In this document: positions 1-9,876 of the stretch, piece by piece
Position numbering within the stretch: the stretch's first letter is position 1
How the letters are laid out: each line of letters opens with the position of its first letter
IMG/VR virus record: IMGVR_UViG_3300019487_000022
Location: 1 to 64,000 of that record
Strand: one strand, 5' to 3'
DNA: 64,000 nt
Source: a virus
Notes under the pieces: generated by a model
What the model saw: only the letters and a program-made list of their open reading frames with translations
What the model was told of the DNA's origin: nothing
The model's database searches: none
Made by a program: the position numbers and the translations under genes

Positions 1-275
1 CTATAAAGATTACTGGTTGGACCAATCCAATCAGCGATAGTAAAAGATTGAGAAAAATTTGGAAGCCCGGTCCCGCTATAACCAGAATAACCACTTGGGC
101 CAGAGTATCCAGAATAACCTGATTTACCACTATAACCACTTGTTCCTGCGGCAGTTGCATTAACCCACTTGTTAGAACCAGAATCATATGTCAAGACTTC
201 TTGATCTTGTACATTAATAATTCTAACATCGCGAAGTTTAATGAGTTTATCGAATAGACGGACTAAATCTGGCAT
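1..275 (-). CDS. Collagen-like (GYSG-repeat) protein, N-terminal part, cut by window edge
   Basis: Reads on the minus strand from an ATG at 275 and stays open to base 1, so about 91 N-terminal residues are seen. It opens MPDLVRLFDKLIKLRDVRII, then has a run of Gly-Tyr-Ser-Gly / Gly-Pro-Ser-Gly triplets (about residues 47-66), then a non-repetitive part. Such Gly-X-Y runs are common in phage tail fibres and other virion surface proteins, so a fibre or fibre-associated role is inferred. The same GYSG repeat occurs in the VWA protein at 18-19.7 kb. It is the last gene of the glycosyltransferase run on this strand. Confidence 0.6.
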   Translation of the reverse strand, partial: MPDLVRLFDKLIKLRDVRIINVQDQEVLTYDSGSNKWVNATAAGTSGYSGKSGYSGYSGPSGYSGYSGTGLPNFSQSFTIADWIGPTSNLY

Positions 276-331
276 CTTAGTTATTTTCCCAAGATGATTT
301 ATAAATCCTTTAGTTTTACAGCCTTAGTGGT

Positions 332-799
332 CTACTTATTTTTAATAAGCGAAATGATAGAAGATACTACTTTTTTAGCGTCTACAAATACTTTTTCATC
401 ATAGGTTTCAGCTTCCCAACAATCGAATTGAAATCTTCTTAAATACATAGGGTCTTTTAATAAATTTATATTTGTATCATATCCGAATATAGATGGGTCA
501 GACTTTCCCCAAACTACAACCCCAGGTTTTTTATAATGAGATGCAAAATGAGGAAAGAAATTGTCAACTGAACACCATGTTGATGCTTTATCTAAAATTT
601 CTGCTAGATAATCAAACGATTGTCCTAAGATACACTCATCCGCATCAATTGGCTCCTCCCCGAAATATCCAACTTGTATAACTTTTACGTTATTCTGTTT
701 AAGTTCTTTTACTACTTCATTCCAATAGGGATAATTTTTAGGATTTTTACCTTCTCTTCGTAATGGTTTTGACCAAGGTGCAATAATAACAGACGACAT
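332..799 (-). CDS. GT9-like (heptosyltransferase-type) C-terminal domain protein
   Basis: 155 aa. The stretch around residues 75-110 (TWCSVDNFFPHFASHYKKPG followed by VVVWGKSDPS) matches the second Rossmann half of family-9 glycosyltransferases (ADP-heptose:LPS heptosyltransferase-like), where a conserved acidic residue, a His and 'kP.v.lfG.sdp' form the nucleotide-sugar site. There is no first Rossmann domain. A GT9 first-half-like segment lies at the C-terminus of the gene immediately upstream (811-1836), 11 nt away, so the two may form one split enzyme. An AAGGAT ribosome binding site precedes the ATG. Role in modifying a surface glycan is inferred. Confidence 0.6.
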   Translation of the reverse strand: MSSVIIAPWSKPLRREGKNPKNYPYWNEVVKELKQNNVKVIQVGYFGEEPIDADECILGQSFDYLAEILDKASTWCSVDNFFPHFASHYKKPGVVVWGKSDPSIFGYDTNINLLKDPMYLRRFQFDCWEAETYDEKVFVDAKKVVSSIISLIKNK

Positions 800-810
800 A
801 TTATATATCC

Positions 811-1836
811 TTACTTATACATCTCTAAAAAGGCTTGGTATAATTTACCTTTCCAATTCCTATCCCACATCCATTTGTAAACATTATATCTATCTTGACT
901 TGGATCTATTAACTGGGCTTCTGCTATACTAATAATATTTAAATCTTTTTCATCTTTAAATATTTCTGGTGTACAAAGAGCCAATGTAATCTTTTTATGA
1001 ATCTTTTTTAATTCTGGCAGAACATGTTTAAATGCAAAATGATCTCCAATTCCATTATCTAAAACAATAAGTTTTGAATCATTTAGAATGTCGTATTTTC
1101 TCAATTCTCGCCTAAATATATCTTCATCATGATCCCATAATTTTGAATCATTATAACTTCTAATACCACCTGATGGATCTCTTAAATGCCATGTTAAAGC
1201 ATTAGGCTCAACTAATAGCTTATAACCTTTCCTTTTTATCTCATATGTAAATAACGTTTCTTCTCTGTGTCCTACAGGGGATAGTACCAAATTATATTCT
1301 GCTATTCCTTTACGATATAAAAAAGTATTATGCAAATGATCAACTTCTATTACTCTATCAAACTTACTCCATTGTACATTTCCTTTTGTGCTAATATCTT
1401 CTATTTTTCCTGAACATGAAGAAAAAGGAATAACCGGATGAGAAGGAGTCCATACTAATCCTCCAACAGCTCCTATGTCTGGTTGTATTAACTTCATTAA
1501 CCTTTCCAAAACATTAGGTTCTGGTACATCATCATCATCTATTCTCCAGATCCAATCTGTGCTAGATAAAATTTGAGCCTTATGATGATTGAGAACTTGA
1601 CCTTTTCTTTCGCCATAAATTACTTGTAAATCTATATTTTTTAAATGTAAAACTGTAAATATATTTTGGTATGTTGGATCATTTCTTAAATCTTTTTGTT
1701 CTCCATCATCAAAAACAAGTATCTTTTTAGGACGACGGGTTTGATTTGCAACAGCCATTAGAGCCATAGGAAGAGTTGTATAATATCTATCCTTAGTTGA
1801 TATACTGACTGTAACAGTAGGCTCTATTTTTAACAT
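811..1836 (-). CDS. GT2 glycosyltransferase with GT9 N-half-like tail
   Basis: 341 aa. The N-terminal two thirds is a GT-A family-2 glycosyltransferase: it starts with 'TVSISTKDRY', has an 'LVFDDGE' nucleotide-binding segment near residue 42 and a DDDD metal-binding motif near residue 100 (WRIDDDDVPEPN). The last 80 residues (from about 262, 'DNGIGDHFAFKHVLPELKK') instead resemble the first Rossmann half of a GT9 enzyme, whose glycine-rich 'GigD' loop starts the fold. The GT9 second half is encoded by the next gene. This is either a GT2-GT9 fusion broken by a stop or two chains meant to pair. Substrate unknown. Confidence 0.75.
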   Translation of the reverse strand: MLKIEPTVTVSISTKDRYYTTLPMALMAVANQTRRPKKILVFDDGEQKDLRNDPTYQNIFTVLHLKNIDLQVIYGERKGQVLNHHKAQILSSTDWIWRIDDDDVPEPNVLERLMKLIQPDIGAVGGLVWTPSHPVIPFSSCSGKIEDISTKGNVQWSKFDRVIEVDHLHNTFLYRKGIAEYNLVLSPVGHREETLFTYEIKRKGYKLLVEPNALTWHLRDPSGGIRSYNDSKLWDHDEDIFRRELRKYDILNDSKLIVLDNGIGDHFAFKHVLPELKKIHKKITLALCTPEIFKDEKDLNIISIAEAQLIDPSQDRYNVYKWMWDRNWKGKLYQAFLEMYK

Positions 1837-1838
1837 AA

Positions 1839-2528
1839 TTATCTTATATTGTGTTTTTCAATAAATCTCTTATATATATCGTCAGTTCTCTTTGAAGCCA
1901 TATTCCCCTCATTTTTTACAATATATTTAATAAATTCTAATGAGTTCTTTTTTATTTTATACCCTGCTTTAGCGATTCTTACCCACATATCCCAATCTTC
2001 TATAGAGTTTAAATTACTATCAAAGTTCCCAACACTAAGACATTTTACCTTATGTAAAACGCTCGATATATAAATAAAATTGGATTTAATTAACATATCC
2101 ATTCCTGGATAAATATCAGGATTAGATATTCCATAAGGAATAGCTGGACTCCCATCCACAAATTCATTTATTGCATCAGAATAAACTAAATCACAATCTT
2201 CTATTGCTTTTAATTGAGAACTTAAATAATGTTCTCCCCATCTATCATCTGCATCGCAATATGCTACGTATTTAAAAAATGAATCTTGTCTTATTAAATC
2301 TAGTGCTGCATTTCTAGCTGAACTAACCCCACCATTTTCTTTATTTATAATTTTAACTCTTTTAGTAATATCTCGCCCCAATATATTTTGAGCTTTATTT
2401 TCTTCTTTAGATCCATCATCAATTAAAAACAACTTCCAGTTTAAATAACTTTGCCCCAGTATAGATATAACAGACTTTAATAGCAAGTCTTTATCATTAT
2501 AATAAGGCATTACTATTGCAACATTCAT
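1839..2528 (-). CDS. GT2 family glycosyltransferase
   Basis: 229 aa from the ATG at 2528, chosen because AGGATG sits just upstream and the start falls next to the stop of the preceding gene (the longer reading would need a TTG inside that gene). Family-2 GT-A features: 'VMPYYND' at the N-terminus, 'FLIDDGS' near residue 38, 'GGVSSARNAAL' near 70 and 'AYCDADD' (DxD-type metal site) near 92. The protein is short, essentially the catalytic domain. It is part of a tight operon of glycosyltransferases, presumably building or decorating a host or virion glycan. Confidence 0.85.
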   Translation of the reverse strand: MNVAIVMPYYNDKDLLLKSVISILGQSYLNWKLFLIDDGSKEENKAQNILGRDITKRVKIINKENGGVSSARNAALDLIRQDSFFKYVAYCDADDRWGEHYLSSQLKAIEDCDLVYSDAINEFVDGSPAIPYGISNPDIYPGMDMLIKSNFIYISSVLHKVKCLSVGNFDSNLNSIEDWDMWVRIAKAGYKIKKNSLEFIKYIVKNEGNMASKRTDDIYKRFIEKHNIR

Positions 2529-2529
2529 C

Positions 2530-5500
2530 CTATTTCTTTTCAATCAAAGCTAAAAATAACCCGTTATGCCATTTTCCATATGCTGTTTTGCCATCTTCCC
2601 ATTCAGAATTCAAAAGAGGTACAGGCAAATAAACTTCATGTATTATTGATATCTGATTATCTTTAATCAGATCCTTTAAAGAATCCTGCGTACCTTTTTT
2701 AACACTTGGCCACTCATAATCATCTACAATAAAGAGAAATCTCTTTGCCATAGCAGGTAGGGCAAATTTTAAAGCCTTATATTGGTCTTCGTATGTATGA
2801 TTTCCATCAAATAAATACATATTAATTGGTGGAAGATTTTGTATATCTATCTTAAAAAAATCATTTTCAATCAGCGTACAATCGTTATCTCCACCAAATG
2901 TATTAACATTATGTATTAATTCATCTTTAGCATGAATAAACTGTTTATTCTGTCTCTGAGTAAAATCACTAAATAAACTAAAATCGTCTACAATATAGCA
3001 TATACCCATTTTATTATTAGATAAAACGGAACAACAAGTACTTCCTCTCCAACAACCAACCTCCAAGTAATTTAATCCACTACAAGAACCTAAATTATTT
3101 AATAAATGCCTATTAGTTGTGCTAGACATGCCTTCTATTGTTAGAACATCAGGATTTATATTAGATATTCCTTGTTCTGCACGATATACACAATCATCAA
3201 TAAAAGCAGGAGTTAACGATGTTTGATTAGTAAACAGGTTGTCTTCTTTAGTTGATTTTTGAAATAACAGACCTTTAGTTATTAAATTAGATTGATTCTC
3301 AGATACAAAATTTGGATATGTAGAGTCTATATCAACAAATTCAAATTGATATCCTGATCTGTTAAATATATCTATCCCCTGTTCTATATTTTTATTAATA
3401 TTATCTTTATTATCTAAATCAGGGAATTTAACTTCTTGATGTGCCCAGGATTTTAATTTTTCTAAAATTACATCTCCCCCGCCCATCCAACTAAAATGCC
3501 ATCCGCCATTAGAGATTTTTTGACTCTCAGTACACTCTCTGTATCTTAAATCTGTTGTATTCAATCCAAATCTCTTCATATTTCCATACGTTGTTATGCG
3601 ACTAAATACGCCTGGCTTTATTTCATCCTTTCCTGCTTTTAAATTAAGATAAAAATTATACAAAGTCTGTTCAAAATACATCCAATCTTGTTGTGGGTTA
3701 TACTCTTTTATTTTCTCACCTCTAGGTATTTCATCTATATCAGATAGAATAATAATATCTTCATCTGAACAATTTTGCAGAGCATTCATTATATAATTTC
3801 TTTGATAATGCTCTATTACCCAAGGATCAGGATCGTAAACCAATGGTGCTATTAAATGAATTATCTTAGACTCAAAATTTTTAAATCTATCTTTATTATT
3901 CTTAAAATATAATGGCTTATGTATTCCCGTATGAGTTGTTGCCATCTCGCAAATAACAAATTTATCAACATAAGGATCTAATTCATTTAATCTTATTTCT
4001 AATAGGTCTAACTCATTAAAAAATGTAAAACAATCATATACTTTTCTTTGTGTCTTCTGCTGGGGTACAATTTGAGGTTGTGATTTATGATAAATATATC
4101 CTTTTTTATCATAATACTCCATATTGCAGAGCAAATATAAAGGATAACTATCATCTATATCAACGATTGTATATTGAATGCCTCTGTGATATAAATCTGT
4201 CGCATTTTCTAATGAATGAATAATATTATCATCATTATTAAACTGAGGTATATTTAGTTCTGTATGAACATAGGAAGTTATCTTTTGTTTTATAAACTCT
4301 TTGTCGCCGATAAAACTAAAATGCCAACCCGCGTTTTGTATTGTGTGTTTAAAATCATAGTCTCTAGTAGTACGAAAAGAATCTATATCACAATTTTTAG
4401 CTTCTGAATAAGGGAAAATTCTGGCTTTATACCATCCGTCCAAAACTTCATAATTCAATTTATAACAAAATAATCGTAAATGAAGACATGTCAATCCCAT
4501 AGAAGGTCTGTATTTATCTATAACAGAAGCCTTGGGAATCTCATCAGCGTCTGTCATAATAATAATGTCATCATCATGGCAATCTACTAAACCACGTTTA
4601 ATAGCATTTCTTTGAAATGTTTCATTAGAATACGAATCTCCAGGAGGGAATTCATCAATTACTACATGTCTAACTTTCGGTAAGAATTGTTCAAATCTAG
4701 ACAAATTTTCTGCAAAATATAATGGTTTAGGTAATCCAGAATGCGTGAATCTAGACTCCACAATAACAAAATAATCTACAGTGTTATAAAGTTCATTAAA
4801 CCTTAACTCTAAAATATCCAATTCATTAAAAAACATAAAACAGTCATATATTTTAGATCTTCTAACTCCCTTTTCAACATACCAGGAGCTGGAATAAGAC
4901 TTAACTTCTTCCCCGAATATTTCATCTACTGCTTTCTTTACATCAGCACAATAAGGATAATCATGACCTCCAATAATACCATTGGATTTTAATTTAGGTA
5001 GCCATGCTGATATATCATTTTTCACCGATTCATAATCATGACTAGCATCTATAAATATTAAATCTGCACAATTGTTTGCCAACATACTAGCTGCAGAAAC
5101 TGATTCAGTTCTAAATATAGTTAGATATTCGTTTAATCCAAACCTATCAATGTTGTTAATAAATTCTTGATATATATCTGATTTTTTAGCTTCCTCAGCA
5201 TGAGTTGTTCCACCTTTAAACGTATCAACCGCATAAACTTTTAATTTCTTTGCTTTAATTATATCTGCCAAAGAGCATAAACTTCTGCCTTTCCAATTCC
5301 CAATTTCAATTATTATTCCCCCATCAGGAACTTTAGAAACATACTCTCGATACAAATCAATATCAAGGTCAGAAAACCATCCATCCGGCAATTCTTTATC
5401 ATTAATACGTTCTAATACTGTCATACCATTATTATTAGTTAAATGCTCTTTTATACGCCAATTTTTATTACTATCTAAAAATTCATCAATCGCTCGTTTT

Positions 5501-8466
5501 AATCCTGTTCCAGGACCACCTGGCCATCCGCCATAATAATCCCCTTGCATTCCTTCTTCTGCATGAAATACTGTATCATGTAAGATAATATATTTTTTAA
5601 CCTTACCTGTATGTAATTTTAACTCACTTTTCAATTGGTCATAACAGTGAATTGTATCAATAAATAACAAATCTGTAGGCTCTATATCAGCCTCTAACAC
5701 ATCTTTTTGAATAAAACGAAAATCTATATTTTCTTCTCTCGCTAAATCTATTAACTTATCTACTTCATCTTCTTTATGCCAATCATAAGAAATTAAACGC
5801 TTAGGTTTTGCTGATAAAAACGCCAAAGTAGATTGTCCATGCCTTACACCAAATTCAGTAACATGATCGCAAATTTCCGCATATCTTTTTAATATTGGTA
5901 GGTGTTCATTTATATCACTGGAAGTATCTTGACACGCTTGTTTATATCTATAGTCAAGACTATCTTTATTTACAAGATTTACATTCTCTAAAATTGTTAA
6001 GCCGTTGTTGTTTTCATAAATTTCTTTTATTTTCCACTGGGTATTGTTTATTAAAAACTCTTCAATTGCATCTTTTAGCCCCTTATTAACAGATTCATCA
6101 AACGATAAAGATAATCCATCTCCAGATACGCTTTTATGATCGAAAGTCTTAGTATCATGCATTATAATATACTTACTTACTTTTGAAGCATGAAGATTTA
6201 ATTCTGTTAAAAGATGAGAATAAGAATGATAAGTATCAATAAATAACAAGTCGGTATTTTCTATATTTATTTTAGATGTATCCCCTTGAATAAAAGATAA
6301 TTTAATTTGTTCTCTTTTTGCAGCATCTATCGCAAATTCTATTTTTGGACAAGATCTCAAATCATATGAAACCATTGTTTTTGGCATGCCAGCCAAAAGA
6401 CCCCATGTTGAGACAACCTCACGTACTCCAAATTCTGTTATATGTTCACATTGCTGAGCATATAATTTTAATATAGGAAGATGTTCATTTATATCACTTG
6501 GAGTATCTTTATATTCTGTATACTTTCTTTCTATTGTGCTTTTAAAATTATGCTTTGCTTTAAGATAATCTAGAGAAGATTTCGTTCTTTCGTTTTTTAG
6601 TAACGGAAGATTTTGTTTTTCTCTTTCTGTGGTATCTCCATAAATACGACTAAAAGTAGCTCCACCACAATGACGAATAGGAAATATATCAAACTTTTCA
6701 TCTATCTTTGTAAATTCTGTATTATATTCTACATTATGCGGAACCTGTACTATATTATATCCAGCATTCCTAGCTCTAATACTAAAATCTACATCTTCAT
6801 AATATCCTTCTCCAAAGTTTTCATCTAATATGCCAATATTGTCAAATACTTCTCTTTTTATCATGACACAAAAGAAAAGAATATACTCTCCCTGGGCTTC
6901 ATCTAACCAAGATTTTTTTACTCCTGTTATTCCTACTTTACTGTCGCCCTTAAAAGGTTCTTCTAATAACGAAAGCCAAGTATCTTTACTTACCCATGCA
7001 TCGTTATTTAAAAGTATTATATACTCACCTGAAGATTCTTTTATACCAGCATTCGTAGGTTTTATATATCCTGCAGCATCCGGCATAACAATAACTTTAA
7101 AAGGATGCCCTAATTTATTTACATATTCTTCAGTTCCGTCTGTGCAGCCATTAGCAACAACAATTACTTCTATATTTGATAAATCTGTATATTTTTTTAT
7201 ACTTTCTAAACACGGTACTAAACAATCATGCAAATGATTATAAGTAGGGATAACTATAGAATATTTTACCTTTTGAGATATATTATGATTAACAGGCTTA
7301 TAAGCCTCAATTCTCATATTATAACCCCAATGCCATTTAAAAACAGGATCCAATTTACTGACTTTAGTAAAATTGTTACTTATTAAATGATCTTTTAATA
7401 TCTCTTCATACCAACCAAACAAATGAGGGTTACTCACATTTGGGTCATAAACTGTTGTCCCGTAAATACAATTAAGAAGTGTGTATCTTTCGTTTTTATT
7501 AGATTTTTCAAAATTACGACACAATTCTAGAATATCAGGTAATTCTAAAATGAGTTTACCACCAGGAACTAAAACCCTATTCCATTCTTTTAAAATATCA
7601 TTTGCTTGAAAACAGGAAAAATGTTCAAATAGATGAAATGCAGCAATTTCATCAACACTATTATCTGGATAATCTAAATGTCTAACATCCATTTGTTTTT
7701 GAGCAAGTGGGTTATACAAATCTATATTTACATATCCAGGTAATAAAATACTTCCGCAACCTAAATTTAACTTAAGTTTTTGACTATATCTTTCATGTAG
7801 TATTTTTTCATTTCTATCTACGATACTGTCCCATCCTTTTACGCCATGAACAGTAATACTAGATTTATGCCATATTGGAAATTGAATTTCATGGTCAGTT
7901 ATTTCTCTTTCGTTTTTAAAAGTAACATCATTAGGGACTTGTAATATACGATATCCTGCTAATCTAACTTTATGGCAATAATCTATATCTTCACCATAAC
8001 CTGGATTAAAAGATTCATCCAACAATCCGATTTCCTGTATAATTTTTCTACTTATCATTACACAGAAAAATAATAAGAAATCACATTTAGTTCCAACATG
8101 AAAATCTTTAGCAGCGCCCGTCATCCCAACTGAAGCATCTTTTGCAAAAGGATCTGACAATATTTTTAACCACAAATTTTTCTCTGAATCTAAAATAACA
8201 TTGTCATTATTTAAGAGTATTATATAATCACCAGAAGATGCTTTTATCCCCTCATTGGTTGCTTTTGTATATCCTGCTGGCTCATCAATCCATATAAGTT
8301 TTAATCCTAAAGATTCTACATATGATTTGGTTTCATCCGTACAACCATTAGCAACAACTATAATCTCTACATCTTTCAAATCAGTATTTTTAATAATACT
8401 ATCAAGACATGGCTTTAAACAGTCATAAAAGTGATTATAAGTAGGGATAATTATAGAATAGCGCAT
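2530..8466 (-). CDS. Giant multidomain glycosyltransferase/methyltransferase (GT2-MT-GT2-MT-MT-MT-GT17-GT17-MT)
   Basis: 1978 aa from the ATG at 8466, which has AGGAAG upstream; the open frame extends further 5' but would run into the neighbouring gene. Domains in order: GT2 (1-230, 'SIIIPTYNH', 'LLNND'); class I SAM methyltransferase (from about 235, 'LNLGCGS', 'EHFSC'); second GT2 (from about 400, 'IVIPTYNH'); two similar Methyltransf_24-like domains (about 640-850 and 850-1050, each opening 'INEHLPILK' and containing 'DLLFIDT'); a third (about 1050-1200, 'IEIGNWKGRS', 'FIDASHDYES'); two GT17-like domains (about 1206 and 1474, 'YDCF.FFNELD.LE'); and a last methyltransferase (about 1800, 'LEVGCWRGS'). 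GT17 is the beta-1,4-N-acetylglucosaminyltransferase family. It reads like an assembly line for a methylated glycan. Substrate unknown; internal duplications are clear. Confidence 0.85.
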   Translation of the reverse strand: MRYSIIIPTYNHFYDCLKPCLDSIIKNTDLKDVEIIVVANGCTDETKSYVESLGLKLIWIDEPAGYTKATNEGIKASSGDYIILLNNDNVILDSEKNLWLKILSDPFAKDASVGMTGAAKDFHVGTKCDFLLFFCVMISRKIIQEIGLLDESFNPGYGEDIDYCHKVRLAGYRILQVPNDVTFKNEREITDHEIQFPIWHKSSITVHGVKGWDSIVDRNEKILHERYSQKLKLNLGCGSILLPGYVNIDLYNPLAQKQMDVRHLDYPDNSVDEIAAFHLFEHFSCFQANDILKEWNRVLVPGGKLILELPDILELCRNFEKSNKNERYTLLNCIYGTTVYDPNVSNPHLFGWYEEILKDHLISNNFTKVSKLDPVFKWHWGYNMRIEAYKPVNHNISQKVKYSIVIPTYNHLHDCLVPCLESIKKYTDLSNIEVIVVANGCTDGTEEYVNKLGHPFKVIVMPDAAGYIKPTNAGIKESSGEYIILLNNDAWVSKDTWLSLLEEPFKGDSKVGITGVKKSWLDEAQGEYILFFCVMIKREVFDNIGILDENFGEGYYEDVDFSIRARNAGYNIVQVPHNVEYNTEFTKIDEKFDIFPIRHCGGATFSRIYGDTTEREKQNLPLLKNERTKSSLDYLKAKHNFKSTIERKYTEYKDTPSDINEHLPILKLYAQQCEHITEFGVREVVSTWGLLAGMPKTMVSYDLRSCPKIEFAIDAAKREQIKLSFIQGDTSKINIENTDLLFIDTYHSYSHLLTELNLHASKVSKYIIMHDTKTFDHKSVSGDGLSLSFDESVNKGLKDAIEEFLINNTQWKIKEIYENNNGLTILENVNLVNKDSLDYRYKQACQDTSSDINEHLPILKRYAEICDHVTEFGVRHGQSTLAFLSAKPKRLISYDWHKEDEVDKLIDLAREENIDFRFIQKDVLEADIEPTDLLFIDTIHCYDQLKSELKLHTGKVKKYIILHDTVFHAEEGMQGDYYGGWPGGPGTGLKRAIDEFLDSNKNWRIKEHLTNNNGMTVLERINDKELPDGWFSDLDIDLYREYVSKVPDGGIIIEIGNWKGRSLCSLADIIKAKKLKVYAVDTFKGGTTHAEEAKKSDIYQEFINNIDRFGLNEYLTIFRTESVSAASMLANNCADLIFIDASHDYESVKNDISAWLPKLKSNGIIGGHDYPYCADVKKAVDEIFGEEVKSYSSSWYVEKGVRRSKIYDCFMFFNELDILELRFNELYNTVDYFVIVESRFTHSGLPKPLYFAENLSRFEQFLPKVRHVVIDEFPPGDSYSNETFQRNAIKRGLVDCHDDDIIIMTDADEIPKASVIDKYRPSMGLTCLHLRLFCYKLNYEVLDGWYKARIFPYSEAKNCDIDSFRTTRDYDFKHTIQNAGWHFSFIGDKEFIKQKITSYVHTELNIPQFNNDDNIIHSLENATDLYHRGIQYTIVDIDDSYPLYLLCNMEYYDKKGYIYHKSQPQIVPQQKTQRKVYDCFTFFNELDLLEIRLNELDPYVDKFVICEMATTHTGIHKPLYFKNNKDRFKNFESKIIHLIAPLVYDPDPWVIEHYQRNYIMNALQNCSDEDIIILSDIDEIPRGEKIKEYNPQQDWMYFEQTLYNFYLNLKAGKDEIKPGVFSRITTYGNMKRFGLNTTDLRYRECTESQKISNGGWHFSWMGGGDVILEKLKSWAHQEVKFPDLDNKDNINKNIEQGIDIFNRSGYQFEFVDIDSTYPNFVSENQSNLITKGLLFQKSTKEDNLFTNQTSLTPAFIDDCVYRAEQGISNINPDVLTIEGMSSTTNRHLLNNLGSCSGLNYLEVGCWRGSTCCSVLSNNKMGICYIVDDFSLFSDFTQRQNKQFIHAKDELIHNVNTFGGDNDCTLIENDFFKIDIQNLPPINMYLFDGNHTYEDQYKALKFALPAMAKRFLFIVDDYEWPSVKKGTQDSLKDLIKDNQISIIHEVYLPVPLLNSEWEDGKTAYGKWHNGLFLALIEKK

Positions 8467-8525
8467 GTTTTTGTTTCTTCCTAAAGAATCGACACAAAAA
8501 CTATGGCTACTTAAGCGTTTATTAG

Positions 8526-8966
8526 TTAAGGCTCTGCTTTTTCTACTTGCGGAGTTTCTTTCTCGACTTGCTGAGTTTTTTGAACGTCGCCAAACCAAAA
8601 TTCCTCAATCCATTCATTTAAACCTAACCCCCAGAGTTTTAACCCAAATAACAAAGCAACTAAGAAAAATAAAGCCAGCATTTTAGCTCTTAATGATCTT
8701 AATTGTTCAAATATTCCTATTCTACCGTTACCTCTCAAAGCTTCATCTACAGCATCTAATTTGTTATTTATTTTATTCTCTACAGTTTGTATTTGATTAC
8801 TAGTTTCTTCAGAGTAATTTTTCAATTCATCTTTTATCTCTGAAAATCCAGTATCTATCCTTTTATCAATACGGACTAATTCTCTATCGTATTGTTCTTT
8901 AATAAGATTTAACAATGTTTGAGTATAAGGATCGTTAAAATTGTTCTTTTCTGGATCTGTTGGCAT
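8526..8966 (-). CDS. Coiled-coil protein with C-terminal membrane helix (XhlA-like shape)
   Basis: 146 aa. Residues about 25-90 are a charged heptad-rich coiled coil ('RIDKRIDTGFSEIKDELKNY'), followed by one strong transmembrane helix (about 94-112, 'MLALFFLVALLFGLKLWGLG') and a short acidic tail. Small phage proteins with a coiled coil plus one membrane helix (for example the XhlA type) often act with holins or as membrane anchors, but no sequence-level family assignment is possible here. It lies between the protease gene and the giant glycosyltransferase gene on the same strand. Confidence 0.6.
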   Translation of the reverse strand: MPTDPEKNNFNDPYTQTLLNLIKEQYDRELVRIDKRIDTGFSEIKDELKNYSEETSNQIQTVENKINNKLDAVDEALRGNGRIGIFEQLRSLRAKMLALFFLVALLFGLKLWGLGLNEWIEEFWFGDVQKTQQVEKETPQVEKAEP

Positions 8967-9053
8967 AGCGTTAGCCCACTTTAATAAATATTCGTATATG
9001 CCTCATTTCCACAAATTTAAAGCAACTTCCTATGTACTTTAAATTTATTAGAT

Positions 9054-9875
9054 CTATTTTGGTTTGTAAGATAAAGAGGTAAGTTCTGAATATATCTGAT
9101 TAGGAGTGGGTTTCTTACCATTTTTCTCTTTATTTTTCTGAATTAACAGAGATGCTAATCCTGCAATCATTGCCGTGGTTAAACTGCTTCCATTGGCTTT
9201 TGTGTATTTATTATGCAAATAAGTGGTAAAAACTGAACCCATTGGAATGGCAATTTGTAATCCCGTAGAACCAGAAACAAATTTGTTAGACTTAGTTTCT
9301 TTTAATCTTGCTACGGATAAAACTTCAGGATAAGACGACGGATATTCAATTACAGATGTTTTTTCCCCAGCAGCAGCAAATACGCATATGTTTTGCTCAT
9401 ATGCTTTCTTAATAGTATCATGCAATACACTATAGTTAGTAGGAGACCCTAAAGAAATAACAATAATATCTACTTGTTTAACAACTGCCCACAATACCCC
9501 AGCCACTAAAGAATTAAATGAAGAATCACCGTTACTATCTATTACCTTGATGAAATATAGATCTGATTCGGTAGATATACCCGTTATTGATTTAGGATTA
9601 TTTGCAGACAAAACTCCAGCTATCATGGTAGAATGACCATTATGATCTATTTTATCTCTTTCAGTTTCGGACATATCTACAGATTCAACAACATTTTTTA
9701 TGTCTTTATGATCAGGAGTGCCGGAATCAATAATTGCTATCTTTACTCCTTTACCTGTTAAATGTTGTCCTAATCCATAATCTACTCCCCTAAACACACA
9801 AGGGTTTGGAATAGAGTCATAAATCTGTTTTGGCTGTCTTTTTGATTGACTAATATGATAACTTATTTTTGACAT
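9054..9875 (-). CDS. Subtilisin-like serine protease (S8 family)
   Basis: 273 aa from the ATG at 9875, one base past the stop of the preceding gene. The catalytic triad of an S8 peptidase is visible: Asp in 'IAIIDSGTPDH' (about residue 51), His in 'DHNGHSTMIAG' (about 80) and Ser in 'GSSLTTAMIAG' (about 230, in place of the usual GTSMAxP). The oxyanion region and a C-terminal helix follow. There is no signal peptide, so it probably acts in the cytoplasm or on the virion. It sits inside the glycosyltransferase operon; target unknown. Sequence divergence around the Ser is notable. Confidence 0.85.
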   Translation of the reverse strand: MSKISYHISQSKRQPKQIYDSIPNPCVFRGVDYGLGQHLTGKGVKIAIIDSGTPDHKDIKNVVESVDMSETERDKIDHNGHSTMIAGVLSANNPKSITGISTESDLYFIKVIDSNGDSSFNSLVAGVLWAVVKQVDIIVISLGSPTNYSVLHDTIKKAYEQNICVFAAAGEKTSVIEYPSSYPEVLSVARLKETKSNKFVSGSTGLQIAIPMGSVFTTYLHNKYTKANGSSLTTAMIAGLASLLIQKNKEKNGKKPTPNQIYSELTSLSYKPK

Positions 9876-9876
9876 G

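Noticed and set aside
5895-7237. Plus-strand frames of 64-135 codons at 5.9-7.2 kb
   Set aside because: They lie antisense within the giant glycosyltransferase gene, which has clear domains throughout.
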